Positions 19,471-29,229 of a DNA stretch of 64,000 nt are shown here, one piece after another. A program made the position numbers and the translations under genes. The notes beneath the pieces were generated by a model. That model did no database searches, was not told the origin of the DNA, and was given only the letters and a program-made list of their open reading frames with translations. Position 1 is the stretch's first letter; the number at the start of each line of letters is the position of its first letter. This stretch comes from Clostridium sp. BSD9I1 (GTDB lineage Bacteria > Bacillota > Clostridia > Clostridiales > Clostridiaceae), in assembly GCF_900185645.1 (NCBI RefSeq), contig NZ_FYAM01000023.1, positions 248,001 to 312,000 on the forward strand, given 5' to 3'.

Positions 19471-19701
19471 ATGAATATAAGAATTTTAGAAGAGTCTCTA
19501 GTTATAAAAATAGTAAAGTGTTTTTTTATACTGCTATTCTTTGGAGAAATTTTTCCTTTTATTTTAGACATATTTTTTTATTACTTTGTTGATAAAGTAG
19601 CTGTTTATGATAACAGTATTTTAGTATACAATATTATTAATAGAAATATTGACATATTATATAATTATATATATATATTTCAGGAATTTTTAAAATATTA
19701 A
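19471..19701 (+). CDS. small hydrophobic protein of unknown function
   Basis: An open frame of 76 residues beginning at ATG 19471, preceded by GGGAGGAG at the right distance; an upstream in-frame ATG has no such site. The product has a hydrophobic segment at about residues 12-35 and a very AT-biased, Ile/Tyr-rich tail. I do not recognise a family. Its position between spoIIM and xerD, on the same strand, suggests co-expression with spoIIM. It is probably real because of the ribosome binding site. Confidence 0.5.
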   Translation: MNIRILEESLVIKIVKCFFILLFFGEIFPFILDIFFYYFVDKVAVYDNSILVYNIINRNIDILYNYIYIFQEFLKY

Positions 19702-19761
19702 AGGATTTTTCATCGTTTTGTGGAAGTAATATATTATAAGATACATAGGAGAAGAAAAAAC

Positions 19762-20640
19762 ATGGATGAATTTCTATTAAGGTATATTAATTATTTAAAG
19801 AGTAAAAATATGAGTAAGAATACTTTAGATGCATATAAAAGAGATATAGATAGATTTTTAAAATTTATTTTACTTAGGAATGAGGATTTAAATGGTGTAG
19901 ATGATATAAGTATAATGGCTTTTGTTCAAGAACTACATAAAAATAAAAAGGCTAATTCATCTATTGTAAGAAACATAATTGCTATAAGAAATTTTTACAA
20001 ATTCCTGAAGAAGCAGGGGATTATAAATGAAGACCCTGTCATAAATTATGAAATACCTAAAATAGAGCGTAATATGCCACAAATACTTACGCTAGAAGAA
20101 GTTAATAAACTTCTTAATTCACCAGATTTAACAACAGAAAAGGGCGTAAGAGACAAAGCTATGCTGGAGGTAATGTATGCTACTGGAGTAAAGGTTACTG
20201 AACTTTTAAATATAACAACCTTTGATGTTAATCTTAAGTTATCCTATATAAAATGTAGAGGAAGCAAAAATAAGGAGAGAATAATACCAATAGGAAGTTA
20301 TGCTGTAGATTGTATTAATAATTATCTTAAAATAAGAAGCTTACTTAATATATATAATTTAGAATATTTATTTTTAAATTTACAAAGTACTAAAATGACA
20401 AGGCAAGGTTTCTGGAAGATAATAAAACAATATGCAAAAATAGCAGGAATAAATAAAGAAATAACCTCTTACACATTAAGGCATTCTTTTGCAGTTCATC
20501 TTTTACAAAATGGAGCAGATATAAAATCTGTTCAAGAACTTTTAGGTCATAAAGATATGGCTGCAACTCAAATATATTCAAGTATATCTAGGAAAAGCAA
20601 AATTGCTGAAGTGTATAAAAAGGCACATCCTAGGGCATAA
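19762..20640 (+). CDS. XerD-like tyrosine recombinase with altered catalytic residues
   Basis: Product of 292 residues with the two-domain layout of XerC/XerD: SAM-like N-terminal core-binding domain (about 1-90) and C-terminal catalytic domain. ATG 19762 is preceded by AGGAGAAG. The box I arginine is a lysine (ATGVKVTEL instead of ATGLRVSEL), the beta-hairpin lysine region reads CRGSKNKER instead of GKGNKER, and the HxxR histidine is tyrosine (TSYTLRH instead of TPHTLRH). The second arginine, the GH histidine (LLGHKD) and the nucleophile tyrosine (TQIYS) remain. It may be inactive, specialised, or partner-dependent. The gene lies at the place where clostridia often carry xerD. Confidence 0.85.
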   Translation: MDEFLLRYINYLKSKNMSKNTLDAYKRDIDRFLKFILLRNEDLNGVDDISIMAFVQELHKNKKANSSIVRNIIAIRNFYKFLKKQGIINEDPVINYEIPKIERNMPQILTLEEVNKLLNSPDLTTEKGVRDKAMLEVMYATGVKVTELLNITTFDVNLKLSYIKCRGSKNKERIIPIGSYAVDCINNYLKIRSLLNIYNLEYLFLNLQSTKMTRQGFWKIIKQYAKIAGINKEITSYTLRHSFAVHLLQNGADIKSVQELLGHKDMAATQIYSSISRKSKIAEVYKKAHPRA

Positions 20641-20654
20641 AGGGAGGACATTGT

Positions 20655-21470
20655 ATGAACTTAGAAAAGGTAAAAGAAAGTGTTGATTTTATAAAATCAA
20701 AAATAGATATTTCTCCTGAAATAGGAATAATTCTTGGGTCAGGACTAGGAGATTTAGCAGAAAAAGTAGAAAATAAAGTTATAGTGAAATATGAGGATAT
20801 ACCTAATATGCCTAAGTCTACTGTAGTAGGTCATGCTGGGCAGTATGTATTTGGGAAATTAAGTGGAAAAGATGTAGTAATGATGCAAGGAAGAATTCAT
20901 TATTATGAAGGACATCCAATGGAGATAATAGCTCTTCCTATACATATAATGAAGTTTTTAGGTATAAAGACTTTAATAGTTACAAACGCAGCAGGAGGAG
21001 TAAATACAAGCTTTAATCCAGGAGATTTAATGATAATTACAGATCATATAAATTTTGTATTTAATAATCCATTAATAGGGAAAAATGATGAAGAAATTGG
21101 GCCTAGATTTCCAGATATGAGCATGCCTTATGATAAGGATTTAGTTAACTTATCAGAAGAAGTTGCAAAAACTCATAATATAAATATTCAAAAGGGAGTT
21201 TATGTTATGATGCCAGGACCAACCTATGAAACGCCAGCTGAAGTAAAAATGATAAGAATAATAGGTGGTGATGCAGTAGGAATGTCTACTGTACCTGAGG
21301 TAATAGTTGCAAAACATGCAGGACTTAAAGTTCTTGGCATCTCATGTATTACAAATATGGCATCAGGAATACTAAATCAACCATTAAATCATCAAGAGGT
21401 AATAGAGACGTCTAATAGAGTTAAAGATACCTTTACTAGACTTATTACAAATATTGTAGAAAAAATGTAA
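20655..21470 (+). CDS. punA: purine nucleoside phosphorylase (copy 1)
   Basis: Trimeric-type purine nucleoside phosphorylase, 271 residues: phosphorolysis of inosine and guanosine to base and ribose 1-phosphate. Signatures include ILGSGLGDLA (25-34), QGRIHYYEGH with its catalytic residues, TNAAGGVN, and GPTYETPAEVKM. The next gene is a closely related second copy. The ATG follows AGGGAGG. Confidence 0.93.
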   Translation: MNLEKVKESVDFIKSKIDISPEIGIILGSGLGDLAEKVENKVIVKYEDIPNMPKSTVVGHAGQYVFGKLSGKDVVMMQGRIHYYEGHPMEIIALPIHIMKFLGIKTLIVTNAAGGVNTSFNPGDLMIITDHINFVFNNPLIGKNDEEIGPRFPDMSMPYDKDLVNLSEEVAKTHNINIQKGVYVMMPGPTYETPAEVKMIRIIGGDAVGMSTVPEVIVAKHAGLKVLGISCITNMASGILNQPLNHQEVIETSNRVKDTFTRLITNIVEKM

Positions 21471-21490
21471 TTATAAGGAGCGGCTAAAGC

Positions 21491-22312
21491 ATGGGAAGTT
21501 TATTACATAAGATAGAAGATGCAAAGAAATATATACAAGGTATAGATAGCAGCAAGTTTGACACAGCAATAATACTTGGAACTGGGCTTGGAAGTATAGT
21601 AAATAATATAGAGAATAAAAAAGTAATAAAATATCAAGATATCCCTGGATTTCCTGTATCTACAGTTACAGGTCATAAGGGAGAATTAATTATTGGGGAA
21701 TTAGAAGGTAAAAAAGTAATAGCTTTTAATGGAAGATTTCATTACTATGAAGGATATGCCATGGACCAAGTAGTATTTGGAATAAGGGTAATGAAAGCTT
21801 TAGGTATAGAAAATGTATTAGTTTCAAATGCTGCAGGTGGAATGAATCCAGAGTTTGAACCAGGAGATTTAATGATAATTACAGACCATATAAACTTTAT
21901 GGGTACTAACCCACTTATAGGGAGAAATTTTGAAGAATTAGGACCAAGATTTCCAGACATGTCTAGCGCATATAATAAAGATTTAGTAAAGCTTGCTTTT
22001 GAGTGTGCGACAAAACTAAATATAAAGGTTCAAAAGGGAGTATATGCAGCAGTGTCAGGACCAACTTATGAAACACCGGCGGAACTAAGAATGCTTAGAA
22101 TATTAGGTGGAGATGCAGTTGGAATGTCCACAGTACCAGAAGTAATAGCAGCAAATCATATGGGAATGAAGGTGCTTGGAATTTCATGTATAACTGATAT
22201 GGCTATAGCTGATAATTTGGAACCATTAGATCATTCAAAGGTAGTGGAAACAGCAAATAAGGCAATGGCTAAGTTTGTTAACTTAGTAAAGGGAATAGTA
22301 AAGAAATTATAG
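21491..22312 (+). CDS. purine nucleoside phosphorylase (copy 2)
   Basis: Second purine nucleoside phosphorylase, 273 residues, with the same motifs (ILGTGLGSI, NGRFHYYEGY, SNAAGGMN, GPTYETPAELRM) and clearly paralogous to the preceding gene. Differences include FNGRFH where copy 1 has MQGRIH and FMGTNPLIGRN where copy 1 has FVFNNPLIGKN. The tandem pair may have different base preferences. The gene ends before a hairpin terminator. Confidence 0.92.
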   Translation: MGSLLHKIEDAKKYIQGIDSSKFDTAIILGTGLGSIVNNIENKKVIKYQDIPGFPVSTVTGHKGELIIGELEGKKVIAFNGRFHYYEGYAMDQVVFGIRVMKALGIENVLVSNAAGGMNPEFEPGDLMIITDHINFMGTNPLIGRNFEELGPRFPDMSSAYNKDLVKLAFECATKLNIKVQKGVYAAVSGPTYETPAELRMLRILGGDAVGMSTVPEVIAANHMGMKVLGISCITDMAIADNLEPLDHSKVVETANKAMAKFVNLVKGIVKKL

Positions 22313-22333
22313 TTAATAATTATTGATTTAAGT

Positions 22334-22369
22334 AGGATTTCTTCTGGTTTTTCAGAAGAAATCCTTTCT
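22334..22369 (+). terminator. terminator after the tandem punA genes
   Basis: Perfect 13-bp stem AGGATTTCTTCTG / CAGAAGAAATCCT (22334-22346, 22353-22365) with a 6-base loop and a weak TTCT tail. Confidence 0.75.
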
Positions 22370-22410
22370 AACTCTTAATTATTAACTATTGATTAAACGG
22401 GGTGATATGC

Positions 22411-23715
22411 ATGAGAATGTATGATATTATACTAAAAAAAAGAAATGGCAGTGAGCTTAGTAAGGAAGAAATAGAGTATTTTGTGCAAAATTATACTAAT
22501 GGCAATATACCAGACTATCAAGCATCTGCATTACTTATGGCAATATTTTTTCAAAAGATGAGTAAAAGAGAGACTGCAGATTTAACTATGGCTATGGCAG
22601 AGTCAGGTGATATTTTAGACTTATCTAAAATCAATGGAATAAAAGTAGATAAACATAGTACAGGAGGGGTAGGTGATACTACTACACTGGTACTAGGACC
22701 TATGGTAGCAGCACTTGGAATACCAGTAGCTAAAATGTCTGGAAGGGGACTTGGTCACACAGGAGGGACTATTGATAAGTTAGAAGCTTTTAAGGGATTT
22801 TCAGTAGAGATGAGTGAGCAAAAGTTTATAGAAAACGTAAACAAAATAAAACTTGTAGTAGGGGGGCAAACAGGTAACTTAGCTCCTGCAGATAAGAAGC
22901 TTTACGCATTAAGAGACGTTACAGCTACTGTAGATAATATATCTCTAATAGCATCTAGCATAATGAGTAAAAAAATTGCTTCAGGTGCTGATGCAATTGT
23001 CCTAGATGTTAAAGTTGGAGAAGGGGCCTTCATGAAAACTAAAGAAGATGCCCATAGACTTGCACAAGAAATGGTAGATATAGGTCATCATGTAGGAAGA
23101 CAGGTAATAGCTATAATTTCGGATATGGATCAACCGCTAGGCTTAGCAATAGGAAATGCTTTGGAAGTTAAAGAAGCTATAGATACATTAAAGGGAAATG
23201 GACCTAAGGATTTATTAGAATTATGCTTAGCTTTGGGATCTCAAATGGTGATTTTAGCTGGAAAAGCTGTTAGTGATGATGAAGCAAGAAAGATGCTTAT
23301 AGACACAATTGAAAGCGGCAAAGCATTAAATAAGCTTAAGGAGTTTGTGATTGCACAAGGCTCAGCAACTTCATGTATAGATGATACAGATAAGCTACCT
23401 AGATCAGAGTTTTTAATTCCCGTAGAAAGTAAAGAGGATGGATATGTAAATAAAATACATGCAGAAAGTATAGGAATTATAGCTATGGAATTAGGTGCTG
23501 GAAGAGCTACTAAGGAAGATATAATAGATCTTTCTGTTGGAATAGTTTTAAATAAGAAAAGAGGAGATAAAGTAAAGAAAGGTGACATTTTAGCATATAT
23601 ACATGCTAATGATATAAACAAGGCAGAGAAGGCTAAAAAAGACATATTAAATAATTATGTAATAAGTGATAAGTATGAAGATATAATTCCACTCATATAT
23701 GATATAGTAAAATAA
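22411..23715 (+). CDS. pdp: pyrimidine-nucleoside phosphorylase
   Basis: Dimeric phosphorylase of 434 residues acting on uridine and thymidine. Motifs include the phosphate-binding [34 protein letters not shown] (family signature) and [14 protein letters not shown]. Start at ATG 22411 ([10 protein letters not shown]), five bases after GGGGTGA; an in-frame GTG at 22402 overlaps that site. With the two purine enzymes upstream it forms a nucleoside salvage cluster. The usual deoB is not in this stretch. Confidence 0.95.
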   Translation: MRMYDIILKKRNGSELSKEEIEYFVQNYTNGNIPDYQASALLMAIFFQKMSKRETADLTMAMAESGDILDLSKINGIKVDKHSTGGVGDTTTLVLGPMVAALGIPVAKMSGRGLGHTGGTIDKLEAFKGFSVEMSEQKFIENVNKIKLVVGGQTGNLAPADKKLYALRDVTATVDNISLIASSIMSKKIASGADAIVLDVKVGEGAFMKTKEDAHRLAQEMVDIGHHVGRQVIAIISDMDQPLGLAIGNALEVKEAIDTLKGNGPKDLLELCLALGSQMVILAGKAVSDDEARKMLIDTIESGKALNKLKEFVIAQGSATSCIDDTDKLPRSEFLIPVESKEDGYVNKIHAESIGIIAMELGAGRATKEDIIDLSVGIVLNKKRGDKVKKGDILAYIHANDINKAEKAKKDILNNYVISDKYEDIIPLIYDIVK

Positions 23716-23721
23716 TATTAG

Positions 23722-23763
23722 AGAGAGCATTACGTCATAGTGTAATACTCTCTTTAATTTTTT
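23722..23763 (+). terminator. terminator after pdp
   Basis: A 12-bp stem with one mismatch (AGAGAGCATTAC / GTAATACTCTCT), closely followed by TTTAATTTTTTT. Confidence 0.75.
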
Positions 23764-23836
23764 TAAAACATTTTTAGTGGATAAATTTCTAAAATGCAGG
23801 AGAAAATACTATTGAAAGGAAGGAGGAATATTAGAC

Positions 23837-25024
23837 ATGAAAAAAATCAATAAAAAAATCATAAGTAAAATTTTAATAGGGGCACTTATTTTTAGTGGCA
23901 TATCCTTTTCTCCTGTAAAGGCTAAGGCGCAAGAAGAGGTAGGAATTCAAGTTGAAGCAAAATCTGCGCTACTTATGGAGCCAAATTCAGGCAAGATATT
24001 GTATGAAAAAAATTCTCACGAAAAGTTAGCTCCAGCCTCAGTAACTAAGATAATGACTATGCTTTTAGCAATGGAAGCAGTAGATTCAGGTAAAATTAAG
24101 CTTACAGATAAAATGACTGTTAGTGAAAATGCAAAGATGAAGGGTAAGAATGGGAATAGTAGCATGCTTTTAGATACAGGTGAGGTTAGAACTGTAGAGG
24201 AGATTCTAAAGGGTATAGCTATAGCATCAGGTAATGATGCAGCAACAGCTATGGCAGAATATCTATCTGGAAGCGAAGAAGCATTTGTAAAACTTATGAA
24301 TGATAGAGCACAAGAATTGGGTATGAAAGACACAACCTTTAAAAATTGTTCTGGACTTTCAGCACCAGGACATGTAACTACAGCATATGATATTTCACTT
24401 ATGTCAAGAGAACTTTTGAAACACTCTATAATATTAAAATATACAGGTACATATATGGAGACTATATCTGAAGGTAGAAAATCACCTATAGGCCTTGTAA
24501 ATCATAATAAGTTAGTAAGATTTTTTAAAGGGTGTGATGGACTTAAAACCGGATTTACCAATGAAGCTAAGTATTGCATATCTACCACAGCAGTTAGAGA
24601 TGGAGTAAGAGTTCTTGCAGTTATAATGGGTGCTCCAACTTTTAAAGTAAGAAATAGAGACGCAAGTATGCTTATGAATTATGGATTTTCTAAGTTTGAA
24701 TCTAAAAAGGTTGTAGAAAAGGATAAAGATATAGAAAAAATAAAAATAGGTAAAAGTGAAGATAAATTCTTTATGGCCAGGGCTTTAGAAGATTTAAATA
24801 TTACTTTAGAAAGAGGAGTCAATCCTAAAGTAGAAAAGAAATGTATAGTAAATATGGAGAAGAAGCGTTATAACAAGGGTGAAGTAATTGGCTACTGTGA
24901 AGTATATGTAGATGGTAAGTTATCAGGTAAAGTTAAGATATATTGTGATAGAGATATCCAGAGATCTAACTTCTTAGATAATTTAAAGTTTAATTTTAAA
25001 AATTTATTTGATAAATCTGTATAG
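23837..25024 (+). CDS. D-alanyl-D-alanine carboxypeptidase (DacF type)
   Basis: Penicillin-binding protein 5 family, 395 residues. It has a signal peptide (about 1-32), the active-site tetrad SVTK near residue 69, SGN near 134 and KTG near 236, then a PBP5 C-terminal beta domain. It trims terminal D-Ala from peptidoglycan stem peptides outside the membrane. In Bacillus dacF lies next to forespore sporulation genes; the sporulation neighbourhood here hints at a similar role, but expression is not shown by the sequence. Confidence 0.92.
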   Translation: MKKINKKIISKILIGALIFSGISFSPVKAKAQEEVGIQVEAKSALLMEPNSGKILYEKNSHEKLAPASVTKIMTMLLAMEAVDSGKIKLTDKMTVSENAKMKGKNGNSSMLLDTGEVRTVEEILKGIAIASGNDAATAMAEYLSGSEEAFVKLMNDRAQELGMKDTTFKNCSGLSAPGHVTTAYDISLMSRELLKHSIILKYTGTYMETISEGRKSPIGLVNHNKLVRFFKGCDGLKTGFTNEAKYCISTTAVRDGVRVLAVIMGAPTFKVRNRDASMLMNYGFSKFESKKVVEKDKDIEKIKIGKSEDKFFMARALEDLNITLERGVNPKVEKKCIVNMEKKRYNKGEVIGYCEVYVDGKLSGKVKIYCDRDIQRSNFLDNLKFNFKNLFDKSV

Positions 25025-25030
25025 CATTAT

Positions 25031-25082
25031 AAGCTATGTTAGGAGATAAAAGTTTATATTCTTAACATAGCTTAATTTTTTA
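25031..25082. terminator. bidirectional terminator between dacF and cca
   Basis: Perfect 11-bp stem AAGCTATGTTA (25031-25041) / TAACATAGCTT (25063-25073) with T-rich flank on the plus strand (TTAATTTTTT) between convergent genes. Confidence 0.75.
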
Positions 25083-25090
25083 TAGTATAC

Positions 25091-26458
25091 TTATGATAAA
25101 TTTATATATTTTTGTGCTTCAGATAACAATGTCTCTTTTTCATTTAGTAATTTTTCATCAATTACAGATTCGAGTAATTGATTTAATAGTTTTCCAATAC
25201 TTTTCCCAGGTGGAATACCAAGAGCAATTAAATCTTTTCCGGTGATAGCTAAATCTTTTAATGTGAAACAATTATTTTCTGTAAGCACCTCATTTAAGAG
25301 TTCTTCAATTGTATGAATTTCTTTTAAGCGATTAGCTAAATTAGTGGGAGACTGAGCTAAAGCATCAGCTCTTTTTACTGAAAGTAGTCGCTTAAATTGT
25401 AATGCACTACCATCTAATTTCCATAACATTTTTTTAACACTTGGTTTTGTTGGGTGAATCATAATGTCATGATATTTAATTAATTCTATAATATCTTTTA
25501 AGTCAGCTGCATTAATTCCTTCTGCATTTGTCATTTTCATTCTCTTAAAGATTTCAGATGTAATTTTAGCAGAAATATCTGCATGACCATAAAAATGACC
25601 TATTCCTTGCCCATCGATAGTGTAGCAGCTTGTTTTTCCGATGTCATGAAAAAACATAGTCAATTTTAATATTAATCCTTCAACATTATTAGTTGCAACA
25701 AGTGTATGTTTCCAAACATCATAAATATGGTAGGGATTGTGTTGTTTAAACCCAACCATAGATTTTGTTTCTGGAATAATATATGTTATGATATCTTGAA
25801 ATTCATCAAGTATATTAACTGCATTTTTACCTTGAAGCATTTTTACAAATTCAACTGTAATACGTTCTTTAGAGATATTTTTTAATAGTTCTTTATTTCT
25901 AAGCATAGCTGTTTTCGTAGATTCTTCAACTTTAAATCCCAGCGTAGATGCAAATCTAATGCCTCTTAAAATTCTCAAAGCATCTTCTTGTAATCTTTTA
26001 TTTGCATTTCCTACACATCTAATAATTTTATCTTCAATATCAGATACTCCATTAAAGGGGTCTATAATTCCCTGAAATTCATTGAAAAAGATAGCATTTT
26101 GAGTATAATCTCTGCGGCTTAAATCTTCTATTAAATTCTTTGTAAAATATACATTGTTTGGTCTGCGGCAATCAGAGTATTCACCATCTATTCTGTAAGT
26201 AGTAATTTCAATTTCTTCACCATCCATAATAATAACAACTGTGCCATGTTTTAGTCCTATACCAAGCTGTTTAAAGTCTCTGAACACTACTTGGATTTCG
26301 GCTGGTGTAGCAGATGTGCATATATCCCAATCATGAGGCTCTTCCTCCATAATAGCATCACGGGTACATCCCCCCACAACACCTGCTTCAAAACCTGCAT
26401 CAACTAACATTTTTATTGCTAAAGCAGGATTTTTAGGTATATGTATTTTAAAATTCAT
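25091..26458 (-). CDS. cca: CCA tRNA nucleotidyltransferase with HD domain
   Basis: Class II CCA-adding enzyme, 455 residues. The nucleotidyltransferase head has GGCTRDAIMEEEPHDWDICT (about 29-48) with the catalytic DxD-type acidic pair, followed by the neck region RILRGIRFAS and an HD phosphohydrolase-like domain (FFHDIGKT near 270). It adds or repairs the 3' CCA of tRNAs. It is alone on the minus strand, divergent from scpA. Confidence 0.9.
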   Translation of the reverse strand: MNFKIHIPKNPALAIKMLVDAGFEAGVVGGCTRDAIMEEEPHDWDICTSATPAEIQVVFRDFKQLGIGLKHGTVVIIMDGEEIEITTYRIDGEYSDCRRPNNVYFTKNLIEDLSRRDYTQNAIFFNEFQGIIDPFNGVSDIEDKIIRCVGNANKRLQEDALRILRGIRFASTLGFKVEESTKTAMLRNKELLKNISKERITVEFVKMLQGKNAVNILDEFQDIITYIIPETKSMVGFKQHNPYHIYDVWKHTLVATNNVEGLILKLTMFFHDIGKTSCYTIDGQGIGHFYGHADISAKITSEIFKRMKMTNAEGINAADLKDIIELIKYHDIMIHPTKPSVKKMLWKLDGSALQFKRLLSVKRADALAQSPTNLANRLKEIHTIEELLNEVLTENNCFTLKDLAITGKDLIALGIPPGKSIGKLLNQLLESVIDEKLLNEKETLLSEAQKYINLS

Positions 26459-26632
26459 TTATATTCCTCTGCTTTCTTTTATTTGATAACATAATGTTTT
26501 GTACTAATTCTTTACTTTTTTCTTTAAAGTATACTATATAAAAAAAAAAATCAATACTTTAAAAGATAAAAGGGTAAAATTATTCAAAAAACTTTATCAG
26601 AATCGACATATTAAATCTATTTTTTTAAAAAA

Positions 26633-26661
26633 TAGACAAAGTATTAGGATTTAATTATAAT
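26633..26661 (+). promoter_or_regulatory. sigma-A promoter of scpAB
   Basis: TAGACA (26633-26638), 17 bases, TATAAT (26656-26661), about 49 bases before the scpA ATG. The remaining cca-scpA intergenic region (26459-26632) is simple AT-rich sequence in which I see no other feature. Confidence 0.65.
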
Positions 26662-26709
26662 AAAAGGGATAGAAGTGGTTGAACGATATTATATTAGGGG
26701 AGATATTAA

Positions 26710-27453
26710 ATGGCATTAAATATAAAGATTTCTAACTTTGAAGGACCTTTTGATTTATTACTACATCTTATTAAAAAAAATGAAATGGGAATATACAATG
26801 TTAGAATATCTGATATAACTACTCAGTACTTAGAGTACATAAGTAAAATGAAAGAAATGGATTTAGAAATTACTTCGGAATTTATAGTTATAGCTGCTAC
26901 ATTGCTTGAAATAAAGTCAAAGGAACTTCTACCTAAAGAGAAAAAGGACGAAGCTGCTATGGATTTAGAAGAAGACACTGAAAAAATATTAATTAACAAG
27001 CTTATAGAATATAAAAAGTTTAAAGCTGCATCTGAATTTTTTAAGAACAGAGTTGAACATATGGGAGTAATGTTTAGTAAAAAGCCAGAAATAATAGAGA
27101 TAAAAGAAAAAAAACAAGAAAATATATTAAACAACATTACCATGTTAGAATTGTATAATTTATATATTGAAATTATGAGAATTTATAATAGTAAAATAAA
27201 TTTAAATTTCATCCCAAGAGAAATTCATGTGGAGAGTTACAAAATAGAGGATAAAATGATGTATATTTCTGAACTAATGCATAAGAACAAAAAAACAGTT
27301 TTCTCTAGCTTAGCTGAAAGTTGTAACGAAAAAATTGAGGTAGTAGTTACATTCTTAGCTTTATTAGAGCTCATAAAGTTACGAAGATTAAAAATAGTAC
27401 AGGAAGATAACTTTAAAGAAATTTACTTGGAAAGGGTTGACGAAGATGAATAA
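26710..27453 (+). CDS. scpA: segregation and condensation protein A
   Basis: Kleisin subunit of the SMC-ScpAB condensin, 247 residues. The N-terminal signature [20 protein letters not shown] (10-29) binds the SMC neck, and the C-terminal winged helix binds the SMC head. The region between is helical and charged. It overlaps scpB by eight bases, the standard arrangement. Confidence 0.95.
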   Translation: MALNIKISNFEGPFDLLLHLIKKNEMGIYNVRISDITTQYLEYISKMKEMDLEITSEFIVIAATLLEIKSKELLPKEKKDEAAMDLEEDTEKILINKLIEYKKFKAASEFFKNRVEHMGVMFSKKPEIIEIKEKKQENILNNITMLELYNLYIEIMRIYNSKINLNFIPREIHVESYKIEDKMMYISELMHKNKKTVFSSLAESCNEKIEVVVTFLALLELIKLRRLKIVQEDNFKEIYLERVDEDE

Positions 27454-28048
27454 AAAGGATATTAATCAAATAGATTTAATAGATGCATCTATTAAGGATA
27501 GGTACAAGTCTATTATAGAATCTTTACTATTTATGAGTGGGGAACCATTAAATATAAAAGAAATAAGTAATATAATTGAATGCGACATTGATTATACAAG
27601 GGAAATATTAAACAATATGAAAGATGAATTTGGAAAAGATAATAGAGGAATAAAATTAATTCAATTAGAAAGTAATTTTCAATTAGTAACTAAGGAAGAA
27701 AATAGCAATTATGTACAAAAACTTTTAAAAACAAATATAAGACAATCCCTATCACAAGCGGCTTTAGAAACTTTAGCTATAGTATCATATAAACAACCGA
27801 TTACAAGGATTGATATAGATGAAATAAGGGGAGTGAAAAGTGATAGAGCAATACAAACTTTAGTAGAAAAAAAGTTGATAAAAGAATGTGGAAGATTAGA
27901 GGTTCCAGGAAAACCTATATTGTATGGAACTACTGAGGAATTTTTGAAACATTTTGGCCTTGAAAGTTTAAAGGCACTTCCAAGCTTAGAACAAATATTA
28001 GATGAGTTTAAAGAAGAAGGAAATGAGGAAGCAGCCAGCTCAATATAG
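27446..28048 (+). CDS. scpB: segregation and condensation protein B
   Basis: Second non-SMC subunit of condensin, two winged helices, 200 residues from ATG 27446; an in-frame TTG at 27437 is less likely. Signatures are [19 protein letters not shown] and [19 protein letters not shown] followed by the conserved IRGVKSD. A terminator overlaps its end. Confidence 0.95.
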   Translation: MNKKDINQIDLIDASIKDRYKSIIESLLFMSGEPLNIKEISNIIECDIDYTREILNNMKDEFGKDNRGIKLIQLESNFQLVTKEENSNYVQKLLKTNIRQSLSQAALETLAIVSYKQPITRIDIDEIRGVKSDRAIQTLVEKKLIKECGRLEVPGKPILYGTTEEFLKHFGLESLKALPSLEQILDEFKEEGNEEAASSI

Positions 28049-28069
28049 TAAATTGAGCTGGATTTTTTT
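28035..28069. terminator. terminator between scpB and ytfJ
   Basis: Stem CCAGCTCAAT (28035-28044) / ATTGAGCTGG (28052-28061) then ATTTTTTT. The left arm includes the last codons of scpB. Confidence 0.85.
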
Positions 28070-28079
28070 GTAATTTTAT

Positions 28080-28517
28080 TTAGATAGGGTGATTTTTATT
28101 ATCCTCTGATTTGCAAATAATAACATCATCTTCTGTATCAGAATTTTTTCTAAAACCTTTTAGTAACTCTATAATATGAGGAATGTTGTCTAATACTTTA
28201 TCATAAGGGTTATCCGGTGAAATTGATAACATTCTTAATGAATTTTCCTTTGCTACTAGAAATGCTACTGGTTTCACACTAACTCCTGCACCAGATCCCC
28301 CTCCAAAGGGATACTTAGAATTTTCCCTATCTTTAGGTTCACATTTTTCTAATTCACTTCCACCGCAGGCAAATCCAAATGAAACTCTAGATATAGGAAT
28401 TATCAATGATCCATCTTTAGTTTCAACTGCATCACCTACTATTGTATTTACATCTATCATGCTTTTTATATTTTCCATTGTTGTCTTCATAAGATTATCA
28501 ATTGGATGATTTTCCAT
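28080..28517 (-). CDS. ytfJ: YtfJ/GerW family sporulation protein
   Basis: 145 residues with the family pattern: N-terminal helix ENIKSMIDVNTIVGDAV, PISRVSFGFACGG, and the glycine-rich FGGGSGAGVSVKPVAFLV. YtfJ (GerW) is a forespore/spore protein needed for normal germination in Bacillus. It is cotranscribed with the upstream DUF2953 gene (two-base gap), a conserved pair in sporeformers. Confidence 0.9.
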   Translation of the reverse strand: MENHPIDNLMKTTMENIKSMIDVNTIVGDAVETKDGSLIIPISRVSFGFACGGSELEKCEPKDRENSKYPFGGGSGAGVSVKPVAFLVAKENSLRMLSISPDNPYDKVLDNIPHIIELLKGFRKNSDTEDDVIICKSEDNKNHPI

Positions 28518-28519
28518 AA

Positions 28520-29098
28520 TTAAGCCTCCTTAAATTCTCCTTTTGTTTTATGTATATATTTATTGTTTCTATAGGATTTAAATAGTATTAACCCTATAGT
28601 AAAACATATATTAATAATTTGAACTATATTTATATAAATTATACTTTTAATTTCCAAGTCTAATTTGCTTCCATTAAAATCTGGCATAGCATTTAACTGA
28701 AGTTTTTTAATTTTAAAAAGTGAGGATAGTATATTTTGCAATGGAACAAAGAATGAATTTAAGAGTCCATAACTTAATCCTGTTAAGGCAGCATCTTCAA
28801 AACCATAATCTAAGTTAAAGTCTAGTTTTAAGCTAGGTTTTAACTTGCTTTTACAAAAGCGATGAAATATTTGCTTAATAGTATGCTTATCAAAGGCTTT
28901 TTTAAAATCAACGGTAAGTTTACTTTTTTCTTTAACTTTAGCAACGGTTGTAGGCATATTTTTTAAATCTTTAGAAGGATAAAGGGAAAATTTATAAAAT
29001 CTTATAATAAGTTTATTATTTTTATAAAGTATATATATCTTTAAAGGTATTGGAATAAATAATAAAAAAATTATAAGGAAACCAATAAAAATTTTCAT
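28520..29098 (-). CDS. DUF2953 membrane protein
   Basis: 192-residue protein. I start it at the ATG ending at 29098, which follows GGAGGATTTGGTAAT on the minus strand and begins directly with a membrane helix (MKIFIGFLIIFLLFIPIPL); an upstream ATG at 29140 would put charged residues before it. A second hydrophobic segment lies near the C-terminus. DUF2953 proteins (YtfI in Bacillus) are paired with YtfJ. The biochemical role is unknown. Confidence 0.82.
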   Translation of the reverse strand: MKIFIGFLIIFLLFIPIPLKIYILYKNNKLIIRFYKFSLYPSKDLKNMPTTVAKVKEKSKLTVDFKKAFDKHTIKQIFHRFCKSKLKPSLKLDFNLDYGFEDAALTGLSYGLLNSFFVPLQNILSSLFKIKKLQLNAMPDFNGSKLDLEIKSIIYINIVQIINICFTIGLILFKSYRNNKYIHKTKGEFKEA

Positions 29099-29229
29099 AA
29101 TATTACCAAATCCTCCTTCAATAATTTTTATTTTAACCATATAAATAATTATTATGCATTATAAAATTAATTTTATAAGAATTAAAACGAAGCTTTGGAG
29201 GCAAAATAAAAAAGAGCGAGGTGATAAAA

